From: Roseovarius sp. SCSIO 43702
Lineage (GTDB): Bacteria; Pseudomonadota; Alphaproteobacteria; Rhodobacterales; Rhodobacteraceae
Reading direction: 5' to 3'
NCBI RefSeq assembly: GCF_019599045.1
Contig: NZ_CP080623.1
Coordinates: 2,006,501-2,070,500, forward strand
DNA: 64,000 nt
The notes beneath the pieces were generated by a model, which did not search any database, had not been told where the DNA came from, and saw nothing but the letters and a program-made list of their open reading frames with translations. The number at the start of each line of letters is the position of its first letter. Position 1 is the stretch's first letter. Made by a program: the position numbers and the translations under genes. Positions 22,901 to 31,790 of the stretch are shown here, in pieces.

Positions 22901-22918
22901 TGACGCGATATGGCGTCA
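22901..22918. promoter_or_regulatory. Palindromic operator candidate, site 2
   Basis: TGACGCGATATGGCGTCA is an inverted repeat of TGACGC and GCGTCA arms around GATATG, with nearly full symmetry. It includes the ATG at 22910, which argues that the regulator really starts at 22997. The likeliest binder is the adjacent XRE protein acting on its own promoter; this is inference. Confidence 0.6.
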
Positions 22919-22996
22919 CTTTCAACCTTGGAGCTATCCCCTGCAACTCGAATCCACTATAACAAGAGCGTTTCCGCGATCGCCCGGACACGCTAC

Positions 22997-23821
22997 ATGA
23001 CCCGCTCTCCATCAAAACCGCAGCACGACGATCCGGGTGATCCCGCAGAACTCCGCGCGATCTTCGGCCAGAATCTTCGTGTGTTGTCCGAGGGTTACGA
23101 TTCCGTGGCCGCGCTCTGCCGCGAGCTTGGAATCAACCGGACGCAGTTCAACCGCTACCTGTCGGGCGAAAGCTTCCCGCGCCCCGACGTGCTTCATCGA
23201 ATCTGCCGCTTCTTCGGTGTGGACGGCCGCATCCTGCTCGAACCCGTCGAAACGCTGCGTCCTGCCTCGGGCGACCTGCTCAATCACCCGATGGTCGCGG
23301 GCTTCTTCGGCGCGGGGCCGATCGCGGTTCCCCCGGACCTTTTCCCGAACGGGTTCTACCGCTTCGTGAGGCCCAGTTTCATCGACCAGTCGCAATTCGT
23401 GATGGGCCTCGTCCACGTCACCCGTTCCGGGGACTACACCTTTCTGCGCGGCTACGAATCGCGCTCGGCCTTGCAGGCGCAGGGGCTGTCGCTCGACCCT
23501 CGGGATCGCGAGTTCCGTGGCATCGTCATGCGCCAGGAGGAAGGCGTCATGGCCATCGTCACCCACCGCGATTCGCTCGCCTGTTCCTTCAACTTCCTCG
23601 CCCCGGAAACCTCGTTCCAGTCGAACCTGTGGGAGGGCTACGTGACCCGGACCGTGCGCGAGAAGATCACCGGCCGACGCGCCACCCGGATGGTCTATGA
23701 GCATCTGGGCCGCGACTGCTCCGCGGTCCTTTCGACCGCGCGCAGCGCCGGGCTCATCCCGCTCGACCGCGTGCCGCCCTTCTACGCGCGGCTCCTGCGC
23801 CTTGACGAGGAATTCCGCTGA
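22997..23821 (+). CDS. XRE-type helix-turn-helix transcriptional regulator
   Basis: About 274 residues. The HTH domain is at roughly 20-75 (ALCRELGINRTQFNRYLSGE, then FPRPDVLHRICRFFGVD). The remaining 200 residues form an unrecognised domain rich in aromatics (FYRFVRPSFIDQSQFVMGLV, YTFLRGYESRSALQAQGLSL) that could sense a ligand. The frame is open back to 22910, but that ATG lies inside a palindrome, and the ATG at 22997 begins just before the regulator domain. The next gene, 102 bp downstream on the same strand, encodes a Rieske oxygenase, so control of oxidative catabolism is a reasonable guess. Confidence 0.82.
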   Translation: MTRSPSKPQHDDPGDPAELRAIFGQNLRVLSEGYDSVAALCRELGINRTQFNRYLSGESFPRPDVLHRICRFFGVDGRILLEPVETLRPASGDLLNHPMVAGFFGAGPIAVPPDLFPNGFYRFVRPSFIDQSQFVMGLVHVTRSGDYTFLRGYESRSALQAQGLSLDPRDREFRGIVMRQEEGVMAIVTHRDSLACSFNFLAPETSFQSNLWEGYVTRTVREKITGRRATRMVYEHLGRDCSAVLSTARSAGLIPLDRVPPFYARLLRLDEEFR

Positions 23822-23923
23822 TCCTCCCGGTCGCTCGACGACATGCCGATGTCGCCTTTTGTCGGTCGCATCCACGGCCTGCGTTGCATTGAGGAGAAAG
23901 CAACACCGCCACCGGAGGCAGCC

Positions 23924-25081
23924 ATGACGTCCCTCACCGATCTGAGCAATGTCCGCGCCAGCGTCGAGCAGGCCAACGGCCTTCCCAACGCGCATTACGT
24001 CGACCCGGCCGTCTTCGAGGAAGAGAAGAACGCGGTGCTCTTCACGCAGTGGGCGGGGCTCGCCGTCGCCTCGGATGTGCCCGAACCCGGCGACGCGGTG
24101 CCGCTCACCTTCCTCGGCATGCCGCTCCTGCTCATCCGTGACAGGGACGGCGACGTGCGCGTGTTCCAGAACATCTGCCGGCATCGCGGCATGATCCTCG
24201 TCACCGAACCGCGCAAGATCGAGGGCGCGATTCGCTGCCCCTACCATTCGTGGTGCTACTCGACCAAGGGCGACCTCGTCTCGACCCCGCATGTGGGCGG
24301 TCCCGGTCACAACACGCATGACGCCATCCGGCGCGATGAACTCGGCCTCAACGAGGTGCGCAGCCATGTCTGGCGCGACGTGGTGTGGATCAACGTCTCT
24401 GGCGACGCCCCGGCCTTCGAGGACGCGATGTCGCATATCATCGAACGCTGGGCCGAATTCGACCTGCCGCTCTACCACGGTGGCCATGACAGCCGCTTCA
24501 CGCTCGAACTCGCGACCAACTGGAAGCTCGCGGTCGAGAACTACTGCGAAAGCTATCACCTGCCCTGGGTCCATCCCGGCCTCAACAGCTACTCGCGGCT
24601 CGAGGATCACTACAACATCGAGGAACCCGCCGCGTTTTCCGGGCAGGGCACGATGGTCTATCGCCAACTCACCGACGAGAACGGCGACCGCTTCCCCGAC
24701 TTCGCCGATGTGGGTGCGAAGTGGAACGAACAGGCGGAATACATCGCCGTCTACCCCAACGTCCTCCTCGGCGTGCATCGCGACCACGCTTTCGCCATCG
24801 TGCTCGAACCGCAGGGCCCCGAGCGCACGGTCGAGCATATCCACCTCTACTACGCACAGCCCGACACGCCCGAGGGCCTGCGTGCCAGAAACACGCAGCT
24901 TTGGAAGACCGTGTTCGAAGAGGACGTCTTCGTGGTCGAGGGCATGCAGAAGGGCCGCCACGTGCCCGGTTTCGACGGCGGGCGCTTCTCGCCTGTCATG
25001 GACAGCCCCACCCATTGCTTCCACGCCTGGATCGCCGGCAAGGTCGAAGCCTACCGGGGACAGCGACGAGCCGCCGAATGA
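23924..25081 (+). CDS. Rieske non-heme iron oxygenase, alpha subunit
   Basis: 385 residues. The Rieske [2Fe-2S] ligands are C85, H87, C105 and H108 (CRHRG and CPYHSW). The mononuclear iron site shows ENYCESYHLPWVH with H212 and H217. The residue bridging the two metal centres is E209 where most ring hydroxylases have aspartate; glutamate here is known from carnitine monooxygenase CntA, so a quaternary-ammonium or similar non-aromatic substrate is possible. The substrate is otherwise unknown. GGAGG before the ATG at 23924 fixes the start. No reductase gene is nearby, so electrons must come from elsewhere. The stop overlaps the next small gene by four bases. Confidence 0.87.
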   Translation: MTSLTDLSNVRASVEQANGLPNAHYVDPAVFEEEKNAVLFTQWAGLAVASDVPEPGDAVPLTFLGMPLLLIRDRDGDVRVFQNICRHRGMILVTEPRKIEGAIRCPYHSWCYSTKGDLVSTPHVGGPGHNTHDAIRRDELGLNEVRSHVWRDVVWINVSGDAPAFEDAMSHIIERWAEFDLPLYHGGHDSRFTLELATNWKLAVENYCESYHLPWVHPGLNSYSRLEDHYNIEEPAAFSGQGTMVYRQLTDENGDRFPDFADVGAKWNEQAEYIAVYPNVLLGVHRDHAFAIVLEPQGPERTVEHIHLYYAQPDTPEGLRARNTQLWKTVFEEDVFVVEGMQKGRHVPGFDGGRFSPVMDSPTHCFHAWIAGKVEAYRGQRRAAE

Positions 25082-25296
25082 CCCCGCGAAGCCTGCATGC
25101 CCGCCTCATCGCCGCGCATGACCCGGTGAACAAGCCGGCGCTGGTGAAGCTCTATACCGAGGCCGCGGACACCGCGAACAATCTCGACGCGTCGTGCTTC
25201 TTCCTCACGCATGCCTATGTCTTCGCCCTCGACGCGGGTCACCCGGACGCGCCACGCCTGTACGCCCGCCTCAAGGCACATGGCCGCGAGGCCTGA
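25078..25296 (+). CDS. Small hypothetical protein translationally coupled to the Rieske oxygenase
   Basis: 72 residues beginning MTPRSLHARLIAAHDPVN, predicted all-helical with a TPR-like helix pair (KPALVKLYTEAADTANNLDA, then FFLTHAYVFALDAGHPDAP). It has no signal peptide, membrane span or metal motif; one cysteine follows the first helix. The ATG overlaps the upstream TGA (ATGA), and the base composition is like its neighbours. I do not recognise a family. Position and coupling suggest a partner or assembly factor of the oxygenase, as an inference only. Confidence 0.72.
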   Translation: MTPRSLHARLIAAHDPVNKPALVKLYTEAADTANNLDASCFFLTHAYVFALDAGHPDAPRLYARLKAHGREA

Positions 25297-25302
25297 ACCC
25301 GC

Positions 25303-26094
25303 TCAGGCGGCCTGTGCCTGCGCCATCCCCGCCTCCATCGCCAGCCGGTAGAGATGCCAGCTCGCGTGGCCCAGAAGCGGCAGGATGAGGAACAGCCCCA
25401 CGAAGCCCGGTATCATCGCCACGAAGGTGATCCCCGCGATGAACACCGCCCAGGGCAGCATCACGCCGGGGTTTTCCGTGACCGCCTGGAAGCTCGCGAT
25501 CATGGCCGAGACGAAATCCACCTCGCGATCGAGCAGCATCGGCAGCGCCATCACCGTGATGTTGTAGATGAGGAGCGCGAACAGCGCGCCCACCACGCTG
25601 CCCACCGCCAACATGCTCAGCCCCTCCCGGGTGAGATAGACCTCGAAACTGGTCGAGATGTTGGTCATCGTCGAGAGCCCCAGGAAGAGCGCGAAGATCA
25701 TGTGCGCGAGAAACACCCAGAACAGGAAGACCATGATGATGATCGCGCAGATCGACGGCAACTGCCGCCGGCCCTGCTGCAAGACGACCCCCAGGACCGG
25801 CCCGAGCTCGAGCGGCTCGCCCGCCTCGAGCCTGTGGCTCACCTCGTAGAGACCCACCGCCGCGAACGGCCCGACAAGCGGGAACCCGACGGCCGCGAAG
25901 ATCAGCCAATAGGTCTGGCCCGTCGCCGCCGTGACCCAGATCATCACCCAGCCGAGCGCGACATAGACACCCGCGAAGAGAAACCCGTAGAAGGGCGCAC
26001 GCCGCATGTCGCGCCACCCCCTGCGAAGCGCCTCGCCCAGCATTCCCATGCTGATCGGGCCAAGCTCCGGCACACCCGGTTCTTTCTCCATCAT
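25303..26094 (-). CDS. DUF2189 integral membrane protein
   Basis: 263 residues with about six membrane spans, including [20 protein letters not shown] and [20 protein letters not shown]. The N-terminal segment [19 protein letters not shown] and the central SHRLEAGE motif are typical of DUF2189, a family of inner-membrane proteins without known function. The C-terminus ends with a short cytosolic helix. It converges on the small gene at 25296 with a 6-bp gap. No operon partner is visible; a 67-bp gap separates it from the amidase gene upstream in sequence. Confidence 0.85.
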   Translation of the reverse strand: MMEKEPGVPELGPISMGMLGEALRRGWRDMRRAPFYGFLFAGVYVALGWVMIWVTAATGQTYWLIFAAVGFPLVGPFAAVGLYEVSHRLEAGEPLELGPVLGVVLQQGRRQLPSICAIIIMVFLFWVFLAHMIFALFLGLSTMTNISTSFEVYLTREGLSMLAVGSVVGALFALLIYNITVMALPMLLDREVDFVSAMIASFQAVTENPGVMLPWAVFIAGITFVAMIPGFVGLFLILPLLGHASWHLYRLAMEAGMAQAQAA

Positions 26095-26161
26095 CTCGCG
26101 GCCTCATTTCTCACGGGCGACAGGCCCCGAACCTAGCGGCGCGGCGTGGGCGCGCAAATAT

Positions 26162-27607
26162 CTATCTCGCGCTCAGCTTTGGCGGCGGATGCGCCGCGAC
26201 GTGATCGGTCGCGCGGTGCCACGCTTCGGCGATCTCGAGCACCGCCTGGTCCGCCCCCGGCGCACCCACGATCTGAAGCCCCATGGGCAGGCCGTTCTTC
26301 CCGAACCCCGCCGGGACCGCCACCGCCGGCAGTCCGATCAGGCTCGCGGGTACCACGACCTCCATCCAGCGATGATAGCTGTCCATCGCCACCTCGCCGA
26401 TCCGGTCGGGCCAGTCGCGGTCGAGCGCGAAAGGCCAGACCTGCGCGGTGGGCAGGACGAACGCGTCGAACCGCTCGAACAGCTCCAGCGCGCGATGATA
26501 CCAGCCACTCCTGAGCGCGCTCGCCCGCTGGATCTCGGGCGCCGTCAGGGCAAGGCCGCGCTCCGCTTCCCAGATCGCCTCGGATTTCAGGCGCGCGCGC
26601 TTCTCCGCGTCCTCCATCATCGGCGCGAGCGACGCGCCCACGGCGAAGCTGCGCAGCGTCGTCCACGCCTCCCACAGCGCCTCGCGCGGATGCGGCGCGT
26701 CGAGCGCCTCGACCGCGACGCCCAGATCCTCGAACACCGCGAGCGCGTCTTCGCAGAGCGAAAGCACCCCCTCCTCGAAGGGCCACGCGCCGCCCCAATC
26801 GCCCAGCCACGCAACGCGCGTGCCATCCACCTGCCCCTTCGGCGCCAGGACAGGCGCGAAGGGCCAGCCTTGCGGATGCCGCGCATCGCGCCCCTCCATC
26901 ACCGACAGGAGCAGCGCAAGGTCGCGCGGGCTGCGCCCCATCGGTCCGTTGGTGGACAACTGGTGCAGGTAAACGTCCTCGCGCGGCTCACCCGGCACGC
27001 GGCCCCAGCTCGGACGCATGCCGTAGACGTTGTTCCATCCCGCCGGGTTGCGCAGGCTGCCCATCATGTCCGACCCGTCCGCGAGGCTTACCAGCCCATG
27101 CGCAAGCGCCACCGCCGCACCTCCCGAGGAGCCGCCACAGCTTACCGAGGCGTCGTAGGCGTTGCAGGTCGCCCCGTGCACCGGGTTGTAGGTGTGACTG
27201 CCCAGGCCGAACTCGGGCGTGTTGGTCTTGCCGATCACGATCGCACCCGCCGCGCGCATCCGCGCCACGTGGATCGAATCGGACGCCGCGATCTGACCGG
27301 CGAAAAGCGGCGATCCCTGGCTCGTGGGCAATCCGGCAGCATCGGCGAGGTCCTTGATCGCCACCGGCAGCCCGTGAAGGGCCGCCCCCGGTCCCGCGGC
27401 ATCGGCGGCGCGCGCCTCGTCCATCACCTCGCCGGTATCCCGCGCGCTCACCACCGCGTTGAGCCGGCCGTTCACCGCCTCGATGCGCTCCAGCGTCGCC
27501 TCCATCAGGGCGACGGCGGTCAATCGACCGGCCGCAATGCGATCGCGTTGGTCTGCGGCGCCGATCCTCAGAATATCTTCCACAATGGCTCCTGTGCGTT
27601 GCTGCAT
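26162..27607 (-). CDS. Amidase signature family hydrolase
   Basis: About 481 residues. The Ser-cisSer-Lys triad is visible: lysine in PVAIKDLADAAG (near 85), the cis-serine in GSDMMGSLRNPAGWN (near 170) and the nucleophile in SVSCGGSSGGAAVALA (near 150). The usual GSDxGGSxRxPA loop reads GSDMMGSLRNPA, one methionine replacing a glycine. Length fits aryl-acylamidase or glutamyl-amidase-like members, but no GatB or GatC gene is near, so it is not GatA and the substrate cannot be named. The ATG at 27607 is used; GTG at codon positions just inside is an alternative. A G10 tract lies upstream. Confidence 0.85.
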   Translation of the reverse strand: MQQRTGAIVEDILRIGAADQRDRIAAGRLTAVALMEATLERIEAVNGRLNAVVSARDTGEVMDEARAADAAGPGAALHGLPVAIKDLADAAGLPTSQGSPLFAGQIAASDSIHVARMRAAGAIVIGKTNTPEFGLGSHTYNPVHGATCNAYDASVSCGGSSGGAAVALAHGLVSLADGSDMMGSLRNPAGWNNVYGMRPSWGRVPGEPREDVYLHQLSTNGPMGRSPRDLALLLSVMEGRDARHPQGWPFAPVLAPKGQVDGTRVAWLGDWGGAWPFEEGVLSLCEDALAVFEDLGVAVEALDAPHPREALWEAWTTLRSFAVGASLAPMMEDAEKRARLKSEAIWEAERGLALTAPEIQRASALRSGWYHRALELFERFDAFVLPTAQVWPFALDRDWPDRIGEVAMDSYHRWMEVVVPASLIGLPAVAVPAGFGKNGLPMGLQIVGAPGADQAVLEIAEAWHRATDHVAAHPPPKLSAR

Positions 27608-27733
27608 TGATCTCGAGACAAGAACGATCACAGCGTTGATAGGACCAAATCGCCCGCGATGTCACGACCCGTGAACACGGACAAACATTCGACGCTCGGT
27701 ATCGTCGGTGCGTGGTATGGTACGGCCGCTTCT

Positions 27734-27743
27734 GGGGGGGGGG
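27734..27743. repeat. Homopolymeric G10 tract
   Basis: Ten consecutive G lie four bases beyond the prfB stop (27747) and about 127 bp before the amidase start. Such tracts slip during replication and are also frequent sequencing-error sites. It is outside coding sequence. Confidence 0.9.
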
Positions 27744-27746
27744 TCA

Positions 27747-28874
27747 TCAATCCTCGCCCTGCGCCTCGGCCCGGCTCTTGCCGCTCACATCCATGGCCAG
27801 GGTCGCCGCCATGAACTGATCCAGGTCGCCGTCGAGCACGCCCTTCGTGTCGCTCGTCTCGACGCCCGTGCGCAGATCCTTCACCATCTGGTAGGGCTGC
27901 AGCACGTATGACCGGATCTGGTTGCCCCAGCCCGCGTCGCCCTTGGCCTCATGCGCGGCGTTGATATCCGCGGTCCGGCGATCGAGCTCAAGCTGGTAGA
28001 GCCGCGATTTCAGCGCCTTCATCGCGATATCGCGGTTCTGGTGCTGCGACTTCTCGGAACTCGTCACGACGATGCCCGTGGGATGGTGCGTGATCCGCAC
28101 GGCCGAGTCGGTCGTGTTGACGTGCTGCCCGCCCGCGCCCGAGCTGCGATAGGTATCCACGCGAATATCCGCCGGGTTCACCTCGATCTCGATATCGTCA
28201 TCCACCACCGGATAGACCCAGACCGAACAGAACGACGTGTGCCGCTTGGCCGCGCTGTCGAAGGGGCTGATCCGCACGAGGCGATGCACACCGCTTTCCG
28301 ACTTGAGCCAGCCATAGGCGTTGTGCCCGCTGATCTTGTAAGCCGCCGACTTGATGCCGGCTTCCTCGCCCGGGCTTTCGGATTGCAGCTCGACCGTGTA
28401 GCCGCGCTTCTCGGCCCACCGCACATACATCCGCGCTAGCATGCTGGCCCAGTCGCAGGATTCCGTGCCACCCGCGCCCGCGTTGATCTCGAGAAAGGTG
28501 TCGTTGGCATCCGCCTCGCCGTTCAGAAGCGCCTCGAGCTCCTTGGCCGCCGCGCGCTCCCTCAGCGCCTTGAGCGCGCTCTCGGCCTCGCGGACCACCT
28601 CGGCGTCATCCTCCATCTCGCCCAGCTCGATGAGCTCGACATTGTCGGTCAGCTCGCGCTGGATCGTGTCATGGGTCTCGAGCGCGTCGACAAGCGCCTG
28701 CCGCTCGCGCATGAGCTTCTGCGCCCGGGCCGGATCGTCCCAGAGCTTCGGGTCCTCCACCCGCGCGTTGAATTCCTCCATGCGGTGCCGGGCGGTGTCC
28801 CAGTCCATACGCTGCCGCAAAAGCTCCAGCGAGGTTTCGATCTCCTGCACAACCGTCTGAATTTCCGCGCGCAT
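27747..28874 (-). CDS. prfB: Peptide chain release factor 2
   Basis: 375 residues, recognising UGA and UAA. The catalytic GGQ is in [18 protein letters not shown] near 250 and the class-specific SPF tripeptide is in [11 protein letters not shown]. The whole protein is in one frame: the LRQRMDWD segment that corresponds to the autoregulatory frameshift site of many bacteria reads straight through, so the programmed +1 shift is absent. Length and domains are normal. The gene stands alone on the minus strand, followed by the G10 tract and preceded by a tRNA-Arg gene 138 bp away. Confidence 0.96.
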   Translation of the reverse strand: MRAEIQTVVQEIETSLELLRQRMDWDTARHRMEEFNARVEDPKLWDDPARAQKLMRERQALVDALETHDTIQRELTDNVELIELGEMEDDAEVVREAESALKALRERAAAKELEALLNGEADANDTFLEINAGAGGTESCDWASMLARMYVRWAEKRGYTVELQSESPGEEAGIKSAAYKISGHNAYGWLKSESGVHRLVRISPFDSAAKRHTSFCSVWVYPVVDDDIEIEVNPADIRVDTYRSSGAGGQHVNTTDSAVRITHHPTGIVVTSSEKSQHQNRDIAMKALKSRLYQLELDRRTADINAAHEAKGDAGWGNQIRSYVLQPYQMVKDLRTGVETSDTKGVLDGDLDQFMAATLAMDVSGKSRAEAQGED

Positions 28875-29011
28875 GGGGGCCTCTTCTTCGTGCTACAGGT
28901 GGGCCTGATACCGCAGCCACGACGCCCCGGCAAGCGGCGCCGCGCGCGCGGCCCGACGCATCCGGCGCAATGGTCATGCGACATAGGCGCAAGGGGCGGA
29001 TGAAAGTGGAA

Positions 29012-29088
<77 letters not shown>

Positions 29089-29156
29089 CGCGTGTGCGCT
29101 CTATACCGGGCGGCCCGGGGGCGTGCAATCTTGAAAATCCCGCATTCCGGCGAGAC

Positions 29157-29192
29157 AAAAGAAAACCGCCGGCTCCGACAGGAACCGGCGGC
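29157..29192 (-). terminator. Intrinsic terminator of the small lipoprotein gene
   Basis: On the minus strand a GC-rich stem (GCCGCCGGTTCC with GGAGCCGGCGG, one G-T pair) encloses a 4-base loop and is followed by TTTTCTTTT. It begins 24 bp after the stop of the 44-residue lipoprotein gene. Confidence 0.85.
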
Positions 29193-29215
29193 GCAATCAA
29201 ATCCAAGGCGTGGCC

Positions 29216-29350
29216 TTAGACCGGGTTGCCGTATTTGTCATAGACGGGCTCGGGCTCGACATAGACGGGCTCGGGTTCTGCTTGCTGCTGCGAGCATGCT
29301 GCAGCGACGAGGCTCAGCGCGATGACCGCGGGGATTTTGAAAAGTTTCAT
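29216..29350 (-). CDS. Small lipoprotein with EPEPVY repeats (44 residues)
   Basis: The frame starts MKLFKIPAVIALSLVAAACS and continues with QQQ, then two EPEPVY repeats and a tail YDKYGNPV. The lipobox VAAAC places lipidated C19 after a normal signal peptide, leaving a mature peptide of 26 residues. GGAG stands eight bases before the ATG and a good intrinsic terminator follows, so this is a real monocistronic gene despite its size. It resembles other tiny envelope lipoproteins in design, but I know no function. It sits between tRNA-Arg and the suf operon. Confidence 0.82.
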   Translation of the reverse strand: MKLFKIPAVIALSLVAAACSQQQAEPEPVYVEPEPVYDKYGNPV

Positions 29351-29475
29351 ACGTTTGGCTCCAAGTTTAGCAACAGTTTGACCTTAGCAAGGCCAGTGCG
29401 GGTTTGTCGATGCCATGCAGCAGGAATTTCCTTCCACATGTGACACTCATGTCGCGTCCGACGCCCCATGTCTAC

Positions 29476-30696
29476 TCAAACGAGCAAATCGTGGGCAAGT
29501 TCCAACGCATCCACAAGCGCATCGACCTCCGCATCTGTGTTATATAAGCCGAACGATGCGCGGCAAGTGGCTGTGACACCAAGGTGGTCCATGAGCGGAC
29601 CTGCGCAATGGTGCCCGGCCCTCACCGCGACCCCCTTCTTGTCCAAAATGGTAGAAATATCATGGGGATGCGCGGCACCGTTCATGCTGAAGCTGAAGAT
29701 CGCGGCCTTGTCCCGAGTGGTGCCTTGTTGCATCAGCCAGTTCAAACCTTGGAGTTTTTCGACCGCGCGGTCGCGCAAACGGTCCTCGTGGGCGGCCACA
29801 TTTTCCATCCCGAGGCCCATCAGATACTCCAAAGCGGCGCCGAAACCGATGGTTTGCACGATTCCGGGCGTCCCGGCCTCGAACTTCATCGGCGGATCCG
29901 CGTAGGTCACGATGTCTTTCGACACATCGCGAATCATATCTCCCCCGCCCATGAAGGGCCGCATCTCGGCAAGGCGCTCGTTCTTCACGAAAATCGCGCC
30001 GGAACCCGACGGACCATAAAGCTTGTGGCCGGTGATCGCGTAGAAATCGCAGCCCAGCTCGTCCAGGTTGACCGGCCCATGCACCGCGCCCTGGCTGCCA
30101 TCGACCAGCACCGGAACGCCCCGCTCATGCGCAGCCGCGATGATCGGCGGCAGGTCCACCCGCGTGCCCAGCACGTTGGAAAGCTGCGTCAGCGCAATGA
30201 GCTTGGTGCGCGGGCAGATCGCGTCGATCACCTTCTCGGGGTCGAGCGCGCCATCGGGCTCCGTATCCACCCATTTCAGCACCACCCCCTGCCGCTCGCG
30301 CAGGAAATGCCAGGGGACGATATTGGCGTGATGCTCCATCACCGACAGGATGATCTCGTCGCCCGCCTCCATCCGCGGCATGGCCCAGCCATAGGCCACC
30401 ATGTTGATGCCTTCGGTGGTGCCCGAATTCAGCACGATCTGCCGTTCGTCCGCGACACCGAGGAAGCGCGCGATGATACCGCGCACGGCCTCGTATTTCT
30501 CGGTCGCGATGTTGCTCAGCGTGTGCAGGCCGCGATGAACATTCGCATATTCATGCGAATAGGCCGTGGTCACCGCGTCGATCACCACCTGCGGTTTCTG
30601 CGCGGATGCGCCGTTGTCGAGATAGACGAGCGGCTTGCCGTTCACCTCGCGGCTCAGGATCGGGAAATCCGCCCTGATCTTGTCGATGTCCCACAT
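29476..30696 (-). CDS. sufS: Cysteine desulfurase SufS
   Basis: 406 residues, a group II PLP-dependent desulfurase that passes sulfur from cysteine to the SUF scaffold. The PLP lysine is in YAITGHKLYGPSGSGAIF, the substrate motif in RAGHHCAGPLMDHLG, and the catalytic cysteine is C378 in TCRASFGLYNT. It is the last gene of the minus-strand suf operon, three bases after the second YIP1-like gene. A sulfur-accepting SufE or SufU gene, sufT and sufA are not found next to it. Confidence 0.95.
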   Translation of the reverse strand: MWDIDKIRADFPILSREVNGKPLVYLDNGASAQKPQVVIDAVTTAYSHEYANVHRGLHTLSNIATEKYEAVRGIIARFLGVADERQIVLNSGTTEGINMVAYGWAMPRMEAGDEIILSVMEHHANIVPWHFLRERQGVVLKWVDTEPDGALDPEKVIDAICPRTKLIALTQLSNVLGTRVDLPPIIAAAHERGVPVLVDGSQGAVHGPVNLDELGCDFYAITGHKLYGPSGSGAIFVKNERLAEMRPFMGGGDMIRDVSKDIVTYADPPMKFEAGTPGIVQTIGFGAALEYLMGLGMENVAAHEDRLRDRAVEKLQGLNWLMQQGTTRDKAAIFSFSMNGAAHPHDISTILDKKGVAVRAGHHCAGPLMDHLGVTATCRASFGLYNTDAEVDALVDALELAHDLLV

Positions 30697-30699
30697 GGC

Positions 30700-31302
30700 C
30701 TACGTCCCCGTTGCCGTGATTCCGAGAAGACCCGCCAGAATGGCCGAGATCAAGGTCAGCGCGATGATCGTCGCGACGAGGACCCCGAGGGCCTTGAAGA
30801 TGTTGTCGAACCCATGCGCCGCGTCGATGAGCGCGAGGGTGATGAAAAGCGCCCAGGCCAGGTAGGCCAGGATCGCGAATGCCCCGAGTGGCGGCAGGAT
30901 GACCCCCACCACGATCACGCCGAGCCCGAGGATCAGCGCCACGATCTGCAGCCAGATCGTGACGGCCAGCATGTCCTCGACCCGCGCGGTGCCGCCGAAG
31001 GCGCGGCCCACCACCGTGAGCGCGAAGACCGACACGATCGCCTGAACCCATTGCAGAGCGGCAAAGAGCAGCGGGCTGTAGTAAGCCGGGCTGAGGCGCA
31101 GCATGTCGCCCATAGGGTCGTCGGGAAGCGGCGCGGCCTGCAGGAGCGCCGACATCAGAAGCGACATCACCACCGCGATGAGGCTCAGCGTGAGCCAGAG
31201 CACCTGCGCGGGCCAACCCATCGCGATGATCCGCCGCCCCGCCTCGCGCGGATCGGTCAGGGTTTGCCGCAACAGGTCTTTCAGAAGTCCGCTCGCCGTC
31301 AT
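30700..31302 (-). CDS. YIP1-family integral membrane protein in the suf operon (second copy)
   Basis: 200 residues with about five membrane spans (VLWLTLSLIAVVMSLLMSAL, LQIVALILGLGVIVVGVILP, and a final span before the C-terminus). The MTASGLLKDLLRQTLTDP start followed by AGRRIIAMGWP fits the YIP1 pattern of a cytosolic N-terminus. The ATG at 31302 overlaps the stop of the preceding gene by four bases; the frame open further upstream is the antisense-free shadow of that gene. Why membrane proteins sit between sufD and sufS is unknown. It ends three bases before sufS. Confidence 0.78.
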   Translation of the reverse strand: MTASGLLKDLLRQTLTDPREAGRRIIAMGWPAQVLWLTLSLIAVVMSLLMSALLQAAPLPDDPMGDMLRLSPAYYSPLLFAALQWVQAIVSVFALTVVGRAFGGTARVEDMLAVTIWLQIVALILGLGVIVVGVILPPLGAFAILAYLAWALFITLALIDAAHGFDNIFKALGVLVATIIALTLISAILAGLLGITATGT

Positions 31303-31790
31303 GATGCGACCCGCCCCCACTCCGCGGCACGCATGCCCGCGATCCAGAACCACAGGAAAACCGCGCACCACAGCACGCCCACGATCACGAGGCCGGGCCC
31401 CGGCCCGATGAACCCGGCGACCAGCCCGTGCAAGAGGATGAGCGGTGTCGAGGCCAGAAGCGCCCAGAAGAGGGCAAGGCGCGCGGCATAGCCACTGCCC
31501 TCGCCCCCGAAGGCCCGGCTCACCAAATGCGCGACAAGCGCCAGCGCATAGAAGAAGAGCGGCGCGATGAAGAGCCAGCCCAGAAGCGCGCCGCCCAGCA
31601 GCGGGTTCAGCTCGCGCTCGGCCAGATGCGCCTCCCGCGCGAGGCGCGGCCATTGCGCCACGAAGATGATCAGGCAGGCCGCCATCAGGATGGCGAGCGC
31701 CCGCCCCTCGTGCCCGCCGGACGCCAGAAGGCGCCGGACCACGCGGCCCGGCCCCCTGTAGGTCGCCACGATCTCGCGGGCGACCGACAT
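31299..31790 (-). CDS. YIP1-family integral membrane protein in the suf operon (first copy)
   Basis: 163 residues with four to five spans (ALAILMAACLIIFVAQWP, LLGWLFIAPLFFYALALVAH, LVIVGVLWCAVFLWFWIAG). It resembles the next gene in length and topology, so the pair may be a tandem duplication or form a heteromer. Start at 31790 overlaps the sufD stop by one base (TGATG), and its own stop overlaps the next start (ATGA), showing tight coupling within the operon. It has no motif that points to iron-sulfur chemistry. Confidence 0.75.
   Translation of the reverse strand: MSVAREIVATYRGPGRVVRRLLASGGHEGRALAILMAACLIIFVAQWPRLAREAHLAERELNPLLGGALLGWLFIAPLFFYALALVAHLVSRAFGGEGSGYAARLALFWALLASTPLILLHGLVAGFIGPGPGLVIVGVLWCAVFLWFWIAGMRAAEWGRVAS

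Noticed and set aside
26162..27607. Amidase as the GatA subunit of aspartyl/glutamyl-tRNA amidotransferase
   Set aside because: No gatB or gatC is adjacent and the Ser-cisSer loop differs from GatA.
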